DNA of 37,319 nucleotides from Euryarchaeota archaeon UBA173 (GTDB lineage: Archaea; Thermoplasmatota; Poseidoniia; Poseidoniales; Thalassarchaeaceae). Shown here piece after piece: positions 1-8,097 of the stretch. Position 1 is the stretch's first letter. Each line of letters starts with the position of its first letter. The stretch is from the NCBI GenBank assembly GCA_002498925.1, contig DAJH01000066.1, forward strand, positions 1,528 through 38,846, written 5' to 3'. A program made the translations under genes and the position numbers. The notes beneath the pieces are model-generated. The model was not told the DNA's origin and ran no database searches. It saw nothing but the letters and a program-made list of their open reading frames with translations.

Positions 1-838
1 GGTCGTGGGCCTCGAAGACCGGGCCCGTGTAGTAAGCGAGCCCCCTGACTACCGAGGCATCGAACGAGAGCCATTCTTCTATCCCGTACGCGGACGCGAG
101 CTGGAAGAGCTCGGTCAGCTCGGAGACCGCTGGACTGTCGCTTCCCAACGCTGAGGAGAGCTGTGAGATGTCCGAGAGGCCCAGGACCGAGGTGATCGAG
201 GTTATGTCATCATCACCTAGGCCCTGCTCGGATAGCTGGGCCGCTATGGCGTCCTGTGGGAGCTTGTCCATCTTGTCGACTATCACGCAGACGGCTGGGA
301 ATGCCTCACCGGTGACACCTATCGAGCCCAGTACCTCCTCCAGCACCTTGCGGCTGCTGACCCTTATCGCGAGGTCATCGGAAGTCAGTCCGACGGAGCG
401 GAAGAAGGACACCAGCACCGACAGGAGCTCGGCGTCAGCCTCGACCCCGTCAGCGCCCCAGATGTCAACGTTCCACTGGTAGTGCTCCCTGCCCCTGCCT
501 CGCTGCGTCCTCTCGTACCTCCAGCACTGGGGGATCGAGAACCACTTGATCGGGGTTGGCAGGGCTCCTGCCCTGGCCATGACCATACGAGCCAGGGAAG
601 GCGTCATCTCGGGCCTCAGGGCGACCCTTCTCCCTCCCTTGTCCTCGAAGCCGTACAGCTGCTGCGTGATCTCCTCGCCCTGCTTCCGGGTGTAGAGGTC
701 CTCGTGCTCGAGGACTGGGGCGTCGTACTCCTCGAAGCCGTGCTCGCGAGCAGCGGAACGGAACCTGTCGAAGAGCCAGTTCCTCAATCGCATGTCCTCG
801 GGGTAGAAGTCCCGTGTTCCGCGTACGCCCTGTGCCAC
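1..838 (-). CDS. hisS: Histidyl-tRNA synthetase, N-terminal part (runs off the window)
   Basis: Class II aminoacyl-tRNA synthetase that charges tRNA-His in the cytoplasm. Reading the minus strand from a GTG at 838 gives a protein beginning MAQGVRGTRDFYPEDM, the usual HisRS opening (RGTRDF-PEDM). It continues through LRPEMTPSLARMV and a RYERTQRGRGREHYQWN motif-2 region and ends at the window edge within RGLAYYTGPVFEA, the histidine-binding signature (RGLxYYT). About 279 residues are present; the end of the catalytic core and the anticodon-binding domain are missing because the window stops, not because the gene is broken. The frame has a stop just upstream of the GTG, and GTG fits the family N-terminus, so this start is preferred. 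It lies 52 bases downstream of the metS-like gene and may be read from the same transcript. Confidence 0.95.
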   Translation of the reverse strand, partial: MAQGVRGTRDFYPEDMRLRNWLFDRFRSAAREHGFEEYDAPVLEHEDLYTRKQGEEITQQLYGFEDKGGRRVALRPEMTPSLARMVMARAGALPTPIKWFSIPQCWRYERTQRGRGREHYQWNVDIWGADGVEADAELLSVLVSFFRSVGLTSDDLAIRVSSRKVLEEVLGSIGVTGEAFPAVCVIVDKMDKLPQDAIAAQLSEQGLGDDDITSITSVLGLSDISQLSSALGSDSPAVSELTELFQLASAYGIEEWLSFDASVVRGLAYYTGPVFEAHD

Positions 839-890
839 GGTCCCGCCACGAACAGGACCACTTCAAGCCCTACGGCTCGAGAAGCGCCCA

Positions 891-1010
891 TCATTCCTTT
901 CTGGAGGGGCTGAGCTTCCTCCAGAGGTAGATGGCTATGGCCAGCAGACCTATTGCCCATCCCGGTATTATCAGGAGGATGGCGACGGCCGCTGCGGCCT
1001 GCTCGAGCAT
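891..1010 (-). CDS. MetS-like small subunit of an NSS transporter (39 aa)
   Basis: Tiny ORF not obvious from length alone: ATG at 1010, TGA at 891-893, 39 residues. It begins MLEQAAAAVAILL, has one hydrophobic segment (about residues 5-30) and ends in a basic tail (YLWRKLSPSRKE). It starts 8 bases after the stop codon of the NSS symporter, with a weak GGGAA ahead of the ATG. In bacteria, some NSS symporters (the MetP methionine/alanine importers) need a 30-60 residue single-span partner, MetS, encoded directly downstream. Position, size, single helix and cationic tail all match that family. The assignment rests on context and architecture, because proteins this short carry little sequence signal. 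Its likely role is assembly or activity of the transporter in the membrane. Confidence 0.7.
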   Translation of the reverse strand: MLEQAAAAVAILLIIPGWAIGLLAIAIYLWRKLSPSRKE

Positions 1011-1018
1011 GTTCCCGA

Positions 1019-2842
1019 CTAGACAATCTCGGCTTCAACTGTTCCCAGCGAATGTGCGTGCTTATTGCCCCTGTCGTCGGTGTAGGTCGGAGGGAGTGGG
1101 TCCCCAAGTTGGACGATGAAGTCGTCATCCCCTCCTGGGAGAGTGTCGATGGGCGCCTCGGCGCCCTCCGGTACGTTCCTGTAAAGCGGCCTTGGCTCCA
1201 GCTCGTAGTCGCCCGAGAGCACGTAGAGGGGCCATGGTGAGGGGTTTTCCTTGTCGGTTGGGACCATCCTGTTGACTAGTACGTACCTGTTCAATCCGAT
1301 GAAGAGGGTCGCGGTTATTCCCCAGAAAAGGAAGATGATGGATATCCCGTGTGGATTGGAGGGGTTCCAGGGGTCGTGCACGTTGACGAGCAGATCGACG
1401 AAGTAGGATATCATCAGTACGGAGAACATCAGTGGGAATCCTAGGTACATGATGTAGTCCCACCAGCGCCCTATCCACCAGTCGTTGTCACCCGTATTGA
1501 TGAAGTCGTCACGGAACGAGGAGACGCCGTTGTCCAGGTAGTCCCTCATGCTGAACCCGGTGATGTCGTTCTCCTCCTGCCAGACCCTGTACCTGCTCCA
1601 GCCGTACTTCCAGATGCTGTAGGCGATGAAGAGGCCGCTGAACATCAGGCCGTAGCCCCAGATGTGGTCCTGCACCTCTAGGAACTGCGGGAAGGCGACC
1701 CCCGTCGCCGAGTCCATGCGTATCCAGAGAGCTGCACTTGGAAGTCCGAAGAAGAATATCGACACCGTGGTGAATCCCACTGCCTGGGAGCGGTCCACCC
1801 CGTGGTCGACGAAGTTCCTGACGCATAGCTCAACTGTCGAAATCATGGAAGTCAGGGCTGCGAAGGATAGTGCCAGGAAGAAGACTGTGACCATGATCAG
1901 CTGCACTGCTGCCCCTCCTGGAGCCTGCGCGAAGACCTCTGGGAGGACTAGGAAGGTGATTGCCGAGCTACCTGCACCGACGGCGCTGAGAGGGTCGTCC
2001 ACGACTGCGAAGACCGCCATCATCACCGTCAGGCCTGCGATGATGCTGATGCTGTTGTTTGCTAGGCACATGGTTGCAGCGTTGAGGGTCGTATCCTCGT
2101 CCTTCCTCATGTAGACCGAGTACGTGATCGCCATCCCCATGCCTGCGGAGCAGGACCACGCTGACTGGGATAGCCCGTTGATCCATGTCTCGGGCTGCAT
2201 GAGGTACTCCGGTTGGATGCTGAACATGTAGACGAAGCCGTCCAGGGTTCCATCATCCAAGTCCATCACGAAGGCCAGGAACAGGGCTGAGAATAGGAGT
2301 ATGAACAGGGAAACCATCAGGATGACGTTGACCTTCTCAATCGCCTTGGCGCCCCTCCATATGGCGGCCATGGTGATCAGGACCGCTATGAGCTGGAAGA
2401 AAATCACCTGACTGGGCGACTGGAGGAATGAGTTCCAGACCTCTACTGTGTCGACCTCGCTCCCGAGGCCCCCTCTTACGGCAGACTGGAAGTAGTTCAG
2501 GCACCACCCCGTCACCACTGCGTAGTAGAATCCTATTGCTGTCGAGATCCATGCCGTCCAGAGGCCCATCCAAGCGAAGTTGTTGCCGGCGAAGATCCTG
2601 AAGGTTCCGACCGTTCCTGTCCTGCTCCTCTTGCCTAGGGCGAACTCTGCGATGATCAGTGGAACCGACCATACGAAGAGGAATATCAGCCAAGGAACGA
2701 GGAATGATCCTCCGCCATTGGCCCCGACCATCCGTGGGAACCTCCAGATGTTTCCCGTTCCTATGGCAGCACCTATGGTTGCGAATATGAGGCCTAGCCT
2801 GCCGCTGAATTCGTCCGAGGATGACTCTGTCTGCGGGTTCAT
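1019..2842 (-). CDS. Sodium-dependent NSS/SNF-family amino-acid symporter
   Basis: 607-residue polytopic membrane protein of the neurotransmitter:sodium symporter family (LeuT fold), which takes up amino acids with Na+. Residues 22-36 carry the family signature IGAAIGTGNIWRFP on unwound TM1, followed by FLVPWLIFLF (TM2), EFALGKRSRTGTVG and a row of further hydrophobic helices. The C-terminal about 70 residues are hydrophilic and acidic. The substrate cannot be read from the sequence. The start ATG overlaps the stop of the upstream M14 peptidase by 4 bases (ATGA), so the two are almost certainly translationally coupled. A MetS-like small subunit follows. The arrangement suggests that free amino acids released outside the cell by the peptidase are imported here. 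Confidence 0.93.
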   Translation of the reverse strand: MNPQTESSSDEFSGRLGLIFATIGAAIGTGNIWRFPRMVGANGGGSFLVPWLIFLFVWSVPLIIAEFALGKRSRTGTVGTFRIFAGNNFAWMGLWTAWISTAIGFYYAVVTGWCLNYFQSAVRGGLGSEVDTVEVWNSFLQSPSQVIFFQLIAVLITMAAIWRGAKAIEKVNVILMVSLFILLFSALFLAFVMDLDDGTLDGFVYMFSIQPEYLMQPETWINGLSQSAWSCSAGMGMAITYSVYMRKDEDTTLNAATMCLANNSISIIAGLTVMMAVFAVVDDPLSAVGAGSSAITFLVLPEVFAQAPGGAAVQLIMVTVFFLALSFAALTSMISTVELCVRNFVDHGVDRSQAVGFTTVSIFFFGLPSAALWIRMDSATGVAFPQFLEVQDHIWGYGLMFSGLFIAYSIWKYGWSRYRVWQEENDITGFSMRDYLDNGVSSFRDDFINTGDNDWWIGRWWDYIMYLGFPLMFSVLMISYFVDLLVNVHDPWNPSNPHGISIIFLFWGITATLFIGLNRYVLVNRMVPTDKENPSPWPLYVLSGDYELEPRPLYRNVPEGAEAPIDTLPGGDDDFIVQLGDPLPPTYTDDRGNKHAHSLGTVEAEIV

Positions 2843-5019
2843 CCTCGCTCCTCCTCGGTATCTGCGATCATGTGCTCGGGGAGTCCTATCACCCCTCCCT
2901 CGTCATCAAACATAGCCCTCAGTGTAAGGCCTAGGCCCCCCCAGACGAAGCTAGCAATCACGGCGAACATCATCAGTGCCAAGATGCTGGAGCCAAAGCT
3001 CGCTCTGTATGGTATAGCTAGTTCGTAGTAGTTGCCCCCTTCCTCAGTGGTGGGGTATGAGAATGGGAAGGCGCCGTTCACTGTTCCAAGCATGGCCTTG
3101 TACTGTATCTTGCCGACTGAAGTATCGGGCAGAGGTATGCTGGAACTCAGAGAGGTTCCATTCGCCCCGTCAAGGAGGATGCAGGACTCCGACTCTTCAG
3201 GTGCTGCGAAGGCGGACATTTTCCATGGGACGTCGACCCACTCGGTGGGTCCGAAGTCGTTCTGTGTCCTTGTTGGCTCTACTAGCCTCCACATCAAGTG
3301 TGTCATGTTGATGTCGACCGAATACGGGAACGCCTGGTCGAGGCATATCGAAATTGGGAGGTCGCCCTTCACCAACTCTACGGTGTCGGGCGTCTGAAGC
3401 CACTGCCTGGTCGTCGTGTTCTCTATCCCAACGATTGCACGGTACCTGGGATCGTCCGCCATCTCGACCATGTAGAAAGGTACACCGAGGTTTCGAACGG
3501 CGATATGGGCTATGTCATCCGGGTGTTGGTGGAAGGCCGTCCCTATTTCCATGGTGTAGCAGTAGGAGTTGTGTACCCCATAGTGCCAGTCGCAGAAGTC
3601 CCCAGTCGTGGGATATAGATCCGAGGACTGCATTGGAGCATAATCAGTCATCTCCGCCATTTTGACGCCGTGGTATACCAGGAACTCGTCATCTGGCGTA
3701 TAGCAGCCAGTGCAGTGGCCCCATGGCCAGAGGACTAGCTCTGAGAACGAGTGCCAGCTCAATGTGCTTTTGAATTCCGAGAACCCGTCATTGTTGTCAT
3801 CGTTCATCTCGGTCATGTCTTGGATGAACTTGGTTTCCGGCTCGCTGTTTCCCCCGAGCCAGTCCTCATCGATGAGGCCGTCGGCATCGTCGTCCTTACC
3901 GTCCACGTGATCCTCGTTCAATCTGAGGTCCTCGTCTTGGTCTACGGTGTCGACTGGTCCATTGTAAACATCATTGTTGGCACCTGAATCAGAGTAGCAC
4001 ATGCCCGGGAACAAAGGCCCTGTGGCACCTAGAGGTGCCCCCCATTCGTACTGGAAGTTACGATTTAGGTCAACGCCGTCACAGCTCGGGTCTACCTCCT
4101 CGTCTATGTCGGGAAGGGGGGTCACGCCTGTTACCGTGTTATCCCTGAGATTCTTCCTCCATCCGGATGTTGGGCAGTTCTCCCAAGCTGTCGGACCGCA
4201 GTAGACCTCTCTGTCGTACCTGTTTCCATCGACATTGAGCATCGGAATTAGGTACATCTCTCGAGTGTTGATCATATCAGTGATGAATTGCTCGGAGAAG
4301 TCCTCGTCAACCCCCAAATCGCCCGGTCCACATGGATTCCCGTCACCATTGCTGTCTTGATTGGACGCGTTCAGCATCAAGCAGTCTCCGTCGTTGTCGA
4401 TGCCATCCCAACCGTCTTCGTCGATTAGCCCGTCTCCATCGTTGTCTATTCCCGCTTTTCCGTAATAGTAGATTAGAGTCTCAAGGAATAGCATTGGCAC
4501 TTCATATGACATCCATTCCCTGGCATGGAAGTTTCCGGCTAGCATGACGTCGGGACGGTCTTCGTAGTTTCCACAGTCACCGACGAAAGTGTTGCATTCT
4601 CCTCCATGGACATCTGCAGTAATCTTGACCCATGGGGTATCGTGGTTGTAGAACCACCCCTGGTATGTTCCTAGGTTGGTCTGATCCCCCCTGGCGTTCA
4701 GGCCCCCGGGCATACCCTCGTGGAATGTCATAATCTCAGTGTTCTGATCAGCCAGTATCTGCATCCTCTCTTTCATTGAGAAATAGTCGTGATACTCTCT
4801 GAACTGTACCCTGCTGTCACCCCCCCATGGGAATACTTGGAATGCATACTCGTCAGACCAGATGTCCTGTGGGGACAGCCCCTCTCCGTCATCCTGAGCG
4901 GTTACTGGGGCAATCATCGTTACCGGTGCCAGCACCGAGAGCAGGAGCGGCATCAGCATCGCCGCAACGGGTGCCCGAGGGCGCTTATGCGAGTCGGTTG
5001 GAGAGTTTCTCGACGTCAT
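2839..5019 (-). CDS. Secreted, membrane-anchored M14 zinc carboxypeptidase with Ca-binding-type inserts
   Basis: Extracellular metallocarboxypeptidase of family M14. Numbered from the ATG at 5019: basic N-region and hydrophobic signal peptide (about 10-42, ending near PVTAQDDG); zinc ligands H165 and E168 in NFHAREW; substrate-binding DLNRNF at 317-322; third zinc ligand H423 in SWHSFSE; catalytic Glu 491 in YTMEIG. A C-terminal helix (about 678-700) with a short acidic tail should anchor it in the membrane. Three Asp/Asn-rich loops of thrombospondin-type-3/EF-like character interrupt the domain (about 190-212, 360-386, 406-415; for example DNDGDGLIDEDG). At about 726 residues it is far longer than a bare M14 domain (about 300). 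An in-frame TTG at 5052 adds 11 non-signal-like residues, so ATG 5019 is preferred. It overlaps the NSS symporter gene by 4 bases. Confidence 0.92.
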   Translation of the reverse strand: MTSRNSPTDSHKRPRAPVAAMLMPLLLSVLAPVTMIAPVTAQDDGEGLSPQDIWSDEYAFQVFPWGGDSRVQFREYHDYFSMKERMQILADQNTEIMTFHEGMPGGLNARGDQTNLGTYQGWFYNHDTPWVKITADVHGGECNTFVGDCGNYEDRPDVMLAGNFHAREWMSYEVPMLFLETLIYYYGKAGIDNDGDGLIDEDGWDGIDNDGDCLMLNASNQDSNGDGNPCGPGDLGVDEDFSEQFITDMINTREMYLIPMLNVDGNRYDREVYCGPTAWENCPTSGWRKNLRDNTVTGVTPLPDIDEEVDPSCDGVDLNRNFQYEWGAPLGATGPLFPGMCYSDSGANNDVYNGPVDTVDQDEDLRLNEDHVDGKDDDADGLIDEDWLGGNSEPETKFIQDMTEMNDDNNDGFSEFKSTLSWHSFSELVLWPWGHCTGCYTPDDEFLVYHGVKMAEMTDYAPMQSSDLYPTTGDFCDWHYGVHNSYCYTMEIGTAFHQHPDDIAHIAVRNLGVPFYMVEMADDPRYRAIVGIENTTTRQWLQTPDTVELVKGDLPISICLDQAFPYSVDINMTHLMWRLVEPTRTQNDFGPTEWVDVPWKMSAFAAPEESESCILLDGANGTSLSSSIPLPDTSVGKIQYKAMLGTVNGAFPFSYPTTEEGGNYYELAIPYRASFGSSILALMMFAVIASFVWGGLGLTLRAMFDDEGGVIGLPEHMIADTEEERG

Positions 5020-5063
5020 GTCCGTCACTGCGACAATACAGGCGGTATTCAATCCCTCGTTGT

Positions 5064-5080
5064 CCGGCCCTATGGGCCGG
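5064..5080. promoter_or_regulatory. Perfect palindrome in the divergent M14/mscS intergenic region
   Basis: CCGGCCC-TAT-GGGCCGG is a perfect 7-base inverted repeat with a 3-base spacer. It lies between the divergent peptidase gene (minus) and mscS (plus). It is next to the TATA-like element at 5088-5093 and near where a minus-strand transcript would begin, which suits an operator. A hairpin in the peptidase mRNA leader is the alternative. Function is inferred from position only. Confidence 0.4.
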
Positions 5081-5086
5081 GGCTGA

Positions 5087-5095
5087 GTTTATGTG
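5087..5095 (+). promoter_or_regulatory. TATA-like box for mscS
   Basis: GTTTATGTG is centred about 26 bases upstream of the mscS ATG at 5117. That spacing would place the transcription start at or next to the start codon (leaderless mRNA). No Shine-Dalgarno sequence precedes the ATG. The complementary strand reads CATAAAC, so it might also serve the divergent peptidase gene. Confidence 0.45.
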
Positions 5096-5116
5096 TGACA
5101 CTACGTCGGCCGGTTC

Positions 5117-6196
5117 ATGGAGCAACTAGACGACTTTATGGCAGGAGAGGCTGGATTCCTCGGTTTTTCGACAGGGACCATGACTGTGATGGTGGCTGTG
5201 ATTGCACTGAGCGTGGCAAGTGGGGTGCTAGCTCGCAGGTTTGTTTTTCCCCGACTAATGGACATCTTGTCCAAGACCGAACGGATTGACGGGAAGAGCG
5301 TCTTGGCACCCGCCTCATTGGGATGGATGATTGGTTTCCTAGTGATCAACATGTCAATAGATTGGCTGAATGAAAATACGAGTCCAATCTGGGATTCTGG
5401 GATCGTGGATACGGCCAACTCGTACGTGTACGCCGGATTCGTTCTGCTGATGCTTGTGGCCGCATATCGCTTGGTGGACTACCTGGATGCTTTCATCGTA
5501 GTCGAAGGGGACAACATGGCAGCCAGGAGGTCATTGGCTAGCGTAGCAGAGTCAGTGGGACGTCTGGCAGTTGTCGTTAGCGGAGTCTTCGTCATGGCGG
5601 GTCTCGGTGGCCTAGATCTGAATGGACTGATAGCAGGTTTGGGAATTACCGGTCTGGCTCTGGCGCTTGCAGCCAAGGATTCAGTGGCTAACATCTTCGG
5701 AGCGATTAGCATCCTGATTGATCAGCCGTTCAACGTCGGAGACTGGATTATCGTCGATGGCGTGGAAGGAGAGGTTGTGACCATAGCCCTCAGAACGACC
5801 CTCATCCGCACCGGTGCTGACACGCTGGTGACCGTTCCCAATGCGAATATCACCAACTCGGCTGTGGAGAACTTCAGCCAGAGGAGGTTCAGGAGGATAC
5901 GGCCAGTCTTTGAGTTCGAGGCCAGCAGTGATCAAGACGCACTGAGGTCATTCTGCGAATCGCTGTCGGAGCAGGTCATATCGGACCCGAGATCTGTCAA
6001 GAAGGAGGACTCATGGGTCAGGGTGAGTTCCGTGGGATCCTCGAAGATTATCGTGAGCACGAACTTCTACTGTGACTCATCCGGTAAGACCGAGCGAGAG
6101 ATGAAGGAGGACTTGGCCCTCATGGCCAGGGCTAGGGCCGCAGAGTGTGGTCTGATGTTCCACGAACCCAGACTTAGAGAGACCCACAATTCCTGA
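5117..6196 (+). CDS. MscS-family small-conductance mechanosensitive channel
   Basis: 359-residue membrane protein expected to form a heptameric tension-gated channel that releases solutes on osmotic downshock. Hydrophobic segments lie at about 20-40, 66-82, 103-121, 147-165 and 168-187. The last is the glycine/alanine-rich pore helix running into LALAAKDSVANIFGA. The cytoplasmic beta domain follows with the typical FNVGDWIIVDGVEGEV (205-220), the RTTLIRTGADTLVTVPN region (226-242) and an alpha/beta C-terminus. Length is typical for a five-helix MscS. It is divergent from the peptidase operon and only 8 bases ahead of the phosphoglycerate-mutase fusion, whose Shine-Dalgarno overlaps its stop, so the two are probably cotranscribed. 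Confidence 0.93.
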   Translation: MEQLDDFMAGEAGFLGFSTGTMTVMVAVIALSVASGVLARRFVFPRLMDILSKTERIDGKSVLAPASLGWMIGFLVINMSIDWLNENTSPIWDSGIVDTANSYVYAGFVLLMLVAAYRLVDYLDAFIVVEGDNMAARRSLASVAESVGRLAVVVSGVFVMAGLGGLDLNGLIAGLGITGLALALAAKDSVANIFGAISILIDQPFNVGDWIIVDGVEGEVVTIALRTTLIRTGADTLVTVPNANITNSAVENFSQRRFRRIRPVFEFEASSDQDALRSFCESLSEQVISDPRSVKKEDSWVRVSSVGSSKIIVSTNFYCDSSGKTEREMKEDLALMARARAAECGLMFHEPRLRETHNS

Positions 6197-6204
6197 GGGA
6201 TGAT

Positions 6205-8040
6205 ATGTCAATATTGGTCCTAATCAGGCACGGCCAGTCAGTTTGGAATGCTGAGAACAGGTTCACTGGATGGACTGATGTGGAGCTGTCAGAGAGGGGT
6301 GTCATAGAGGCTGAGACTGCTGGGGATGATCTTTCAGATATCCAGTTCGACGTTGTACATACTAGCGGTCTGAAGAGAGCACAGCGAACCGCGGAGATAA
6401 TCATGAGCAGGAGTTCTCTCTCAAACGACGTTCCCGTATTCAGAGACGAGCGGCTCAACGAGAGACACTATGGCGACTTGCAGGGCCTGAACAAGGCGGA
6501 GACGGCAGAGATTCATGGGGCGGAACAGGTGCACATTTGGAGGCGTTCGTTCGACGTTCCTCCCCCTGGTGGTGAGAGCCTGAAAATGAATGCCGAGAGG
6601 ACCATCCCCTACTTCGAGGAGGAGATTCTTCCGGACCTCAAGGAAGGCAAGAACGTCTTGGTGTCCGCCCATGGGAACTCTCTCCGGTCGATTGTTATGC
6701 ATATTGAGTCCATCAGCCCACAGGACATCGTATCGGTGGAGATCGCGACAGGGACTCCAAGGTTCTACGACTTCGATCAGGATTCCAAGAAGCTGGTCAT
6801 TCGGGAACATGTGCCGCTATGGAGGCCTAGAAAAATGAGAATGGTGGAATCTGATGACCCGTGTCCGACTGGGTTCCGGTCCGTCAAGGTAGCTGGAATA
6901 GGGATGTCAGCCTCCATGCTTGAACCAGAGGAGATCGATGGGCTCGGAGACTGGGAGAAGGTGATATCGGATCTAGAGTCATGGGGCGAAGTGCCCACTG
7001 TAAATATCACATCTCTGACCTATGAGGAGTCACCCAGGGGCCCAGTAGTGCGATTGAGTGGAGATGAGGAATGGGTGGCAGAGTTCCTACCATGGGGATC
7101 GGATGGGCAGATTAGGGCAAGGTCTAGGCACGCCCCAGAGATGTGCGACTCCCCATGTGGTGGATTCTACTGGAACGGACAAGACATAGCCATCGTCAGG
7201 AAGTTCGACAACCAGTTCATTGGCTCAGAAGTTTCCCTGATGGACGGACTACGAGATAACGACATGGGGTCCTCAACCGAGATTCTCAGGCGTTCTGGGG
7301 CAATTCTAGGAGAGTACCACAGTGCCATGGAGTCGACAAGATCCACCCCTCCCGATCAAAAGAGGTGGAATACCAGAAATGAGGCAATAGAGAGAGTCCT
7401 CAGGGCCCAGTTCATTTGGAGAGCTCCATTTACGAAAGAGCAGCCAGGAACCCTGAGCCTCCTCGATGTGAGGTTCTCAGATATCTCTGATGAGAGTGTC
7501 CGAATCGGCCCTCCAAGGCTATCTGACGCTCTTCGGCCACATGATTCGGATAAGCCAGCTATGAGGGATCTGGCGTCCCTGATGCATGACCTCTCAAGGA
7601 TGTACCACGAATCTGGATCTACCTTGGGAATAGTGGAGTTGAGGTCGTCCCTCATAGATGGATGGAAGTCCACAGCACCCGAGGAGTGGTCTTCAGATGC
7701 AGCATTCTACTCTCACAGGGGGGGCATCGCGATATGGGAGTACGAGCAGTGTCTACTGGATGTCATGGAGGCGACCTCGCATCAGTCGGGTGCTCCCGAG
7801 CCAGCGATTACGATGCTGGCCTACGTCAGGCCGTATCAGAAGGCCATGTTCAACAACAGAACGTTCGCTGCACTCTCTCTGATGTCATTCTTCTTCGCCA
7901 CCACAACTCTGCTCAATAGTATCCCCCCTTCCTTGGCCGACCTTCCAATACCCCTCTTCTTCATGGGGCTCGGGGTTGTCTGCCTCAGGACATACTGGAG
8001 AAAGTCCCCCCGACCTGAGAAGCCATTCAACATCCCATAG
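6205..8040 (+). CDS. 2,3-BPG-type phosphoglycerate mutase fused to a large unknown membrane-attached region
   Basis: Residues 1 to about 205 are a histidine-phosphatase-fold, GpmA-like mutase interconverting 3- and 2-phosphoglycerate. Visible are LIRHGQSVWNAENRFTGW with H9, the TSGLKRAQRTAEI arginine motif, the acid/base Glu 86 in ERHYGDLQG, WRRSFDVPPPGGES, and H156 in SAHGNSLR. The remaining about 400 residues are not part of any mutase I know. Within them GEYHSAME and MRDLASLMHDLSRMY, with an intervening LDVRFSDI, weakly recall the APH/Bud32-like kinase fold, but the canonical HGDxxxxN and DFG residues are not seen, so a kinase reading is only tentative. Two hydrophobic helices (about 553-573 and 581-599) end the protein. 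The start has a GAGG sequence overlapping the mscS stop. The mutase call is firm; the C-terminal function is unknown. Confidence 0.85.
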   Translation: MSILVLIRHGQSVWNAENRFTGWTDVELSERGVIEAETAGDDLSDIQFDVVHTSGLKRAQRTAEIIMSRSSLSNDVPVFRDERLNERHYGDLQGLNKAETAEIHGAEQVHIWRRSFDVPPPGGESLKMNAERTIPYFEEEILPDLKEGKNVLVSAHGNSLRSIVMHIESISPQDIVSVEIATGTPRFYDFDQDSKKLVIREHVPLWRPRKMRMVESDDPCPTGFRSVKVAGIGMSASMLEPEEIDGLGDWEKVISDLESWGEVPTVNITSLTYEESPRGPVVRLSGDEEWVAEFLPWGSDGQIRARSRHAPEMCDSPCGGFYWNGQDIAIVRKFDNQFIGSEVSLMDGLRDNDMGSSTEILRRSGAILGEYHSAMESTRSTPPDQKRWNTRNEAIERVLRAQFIWRAPFTKEQPGTLSLLDVRFSDISDESVRIGPPRLSDALRPHDSDKPAMRDLASLMHDLSRMYHESGSTLGIVELRSSLIDGWKSTAPEEWSSDAAFYSHRGGIAIWEYEQCLLDVMEATSHQSGAPEPAITMLAYVRPYQKAMFNNRTFAALSLMSFFFATTTLLNSIPPSLADLPIPLFFMGLGVVCLRTYWRKSPRPEKPFNIP

Positions 8041-8097
8041 GGACGGCTGGTGTGTGATTCTGCGAAGGCTTGAACCGGTAGGCGTAGAGCGGCCAGC

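Noticed and set aside
784..1128. A 114-codon minus-strand ORF covering the hisS start and the MetS-like gene.
   Set aside because: It conflicts with the clear HisRS N-terminus and the symporter C-terminus in other frames.
1662..2114. A 150-codon plus-strand ORF opposite the NSS symporter.
   Set aside because: Antisense shadow; the minus-strand frame encodes a clear NSS protein over the same bases.
7740..8040. Possible frameshift separating the mutase from its membrane tail.
   Set aside because: The frame is continuous from the ATG at 6205 to the stop at 8040, with coding-like sequence throughout and no compensating frame change.
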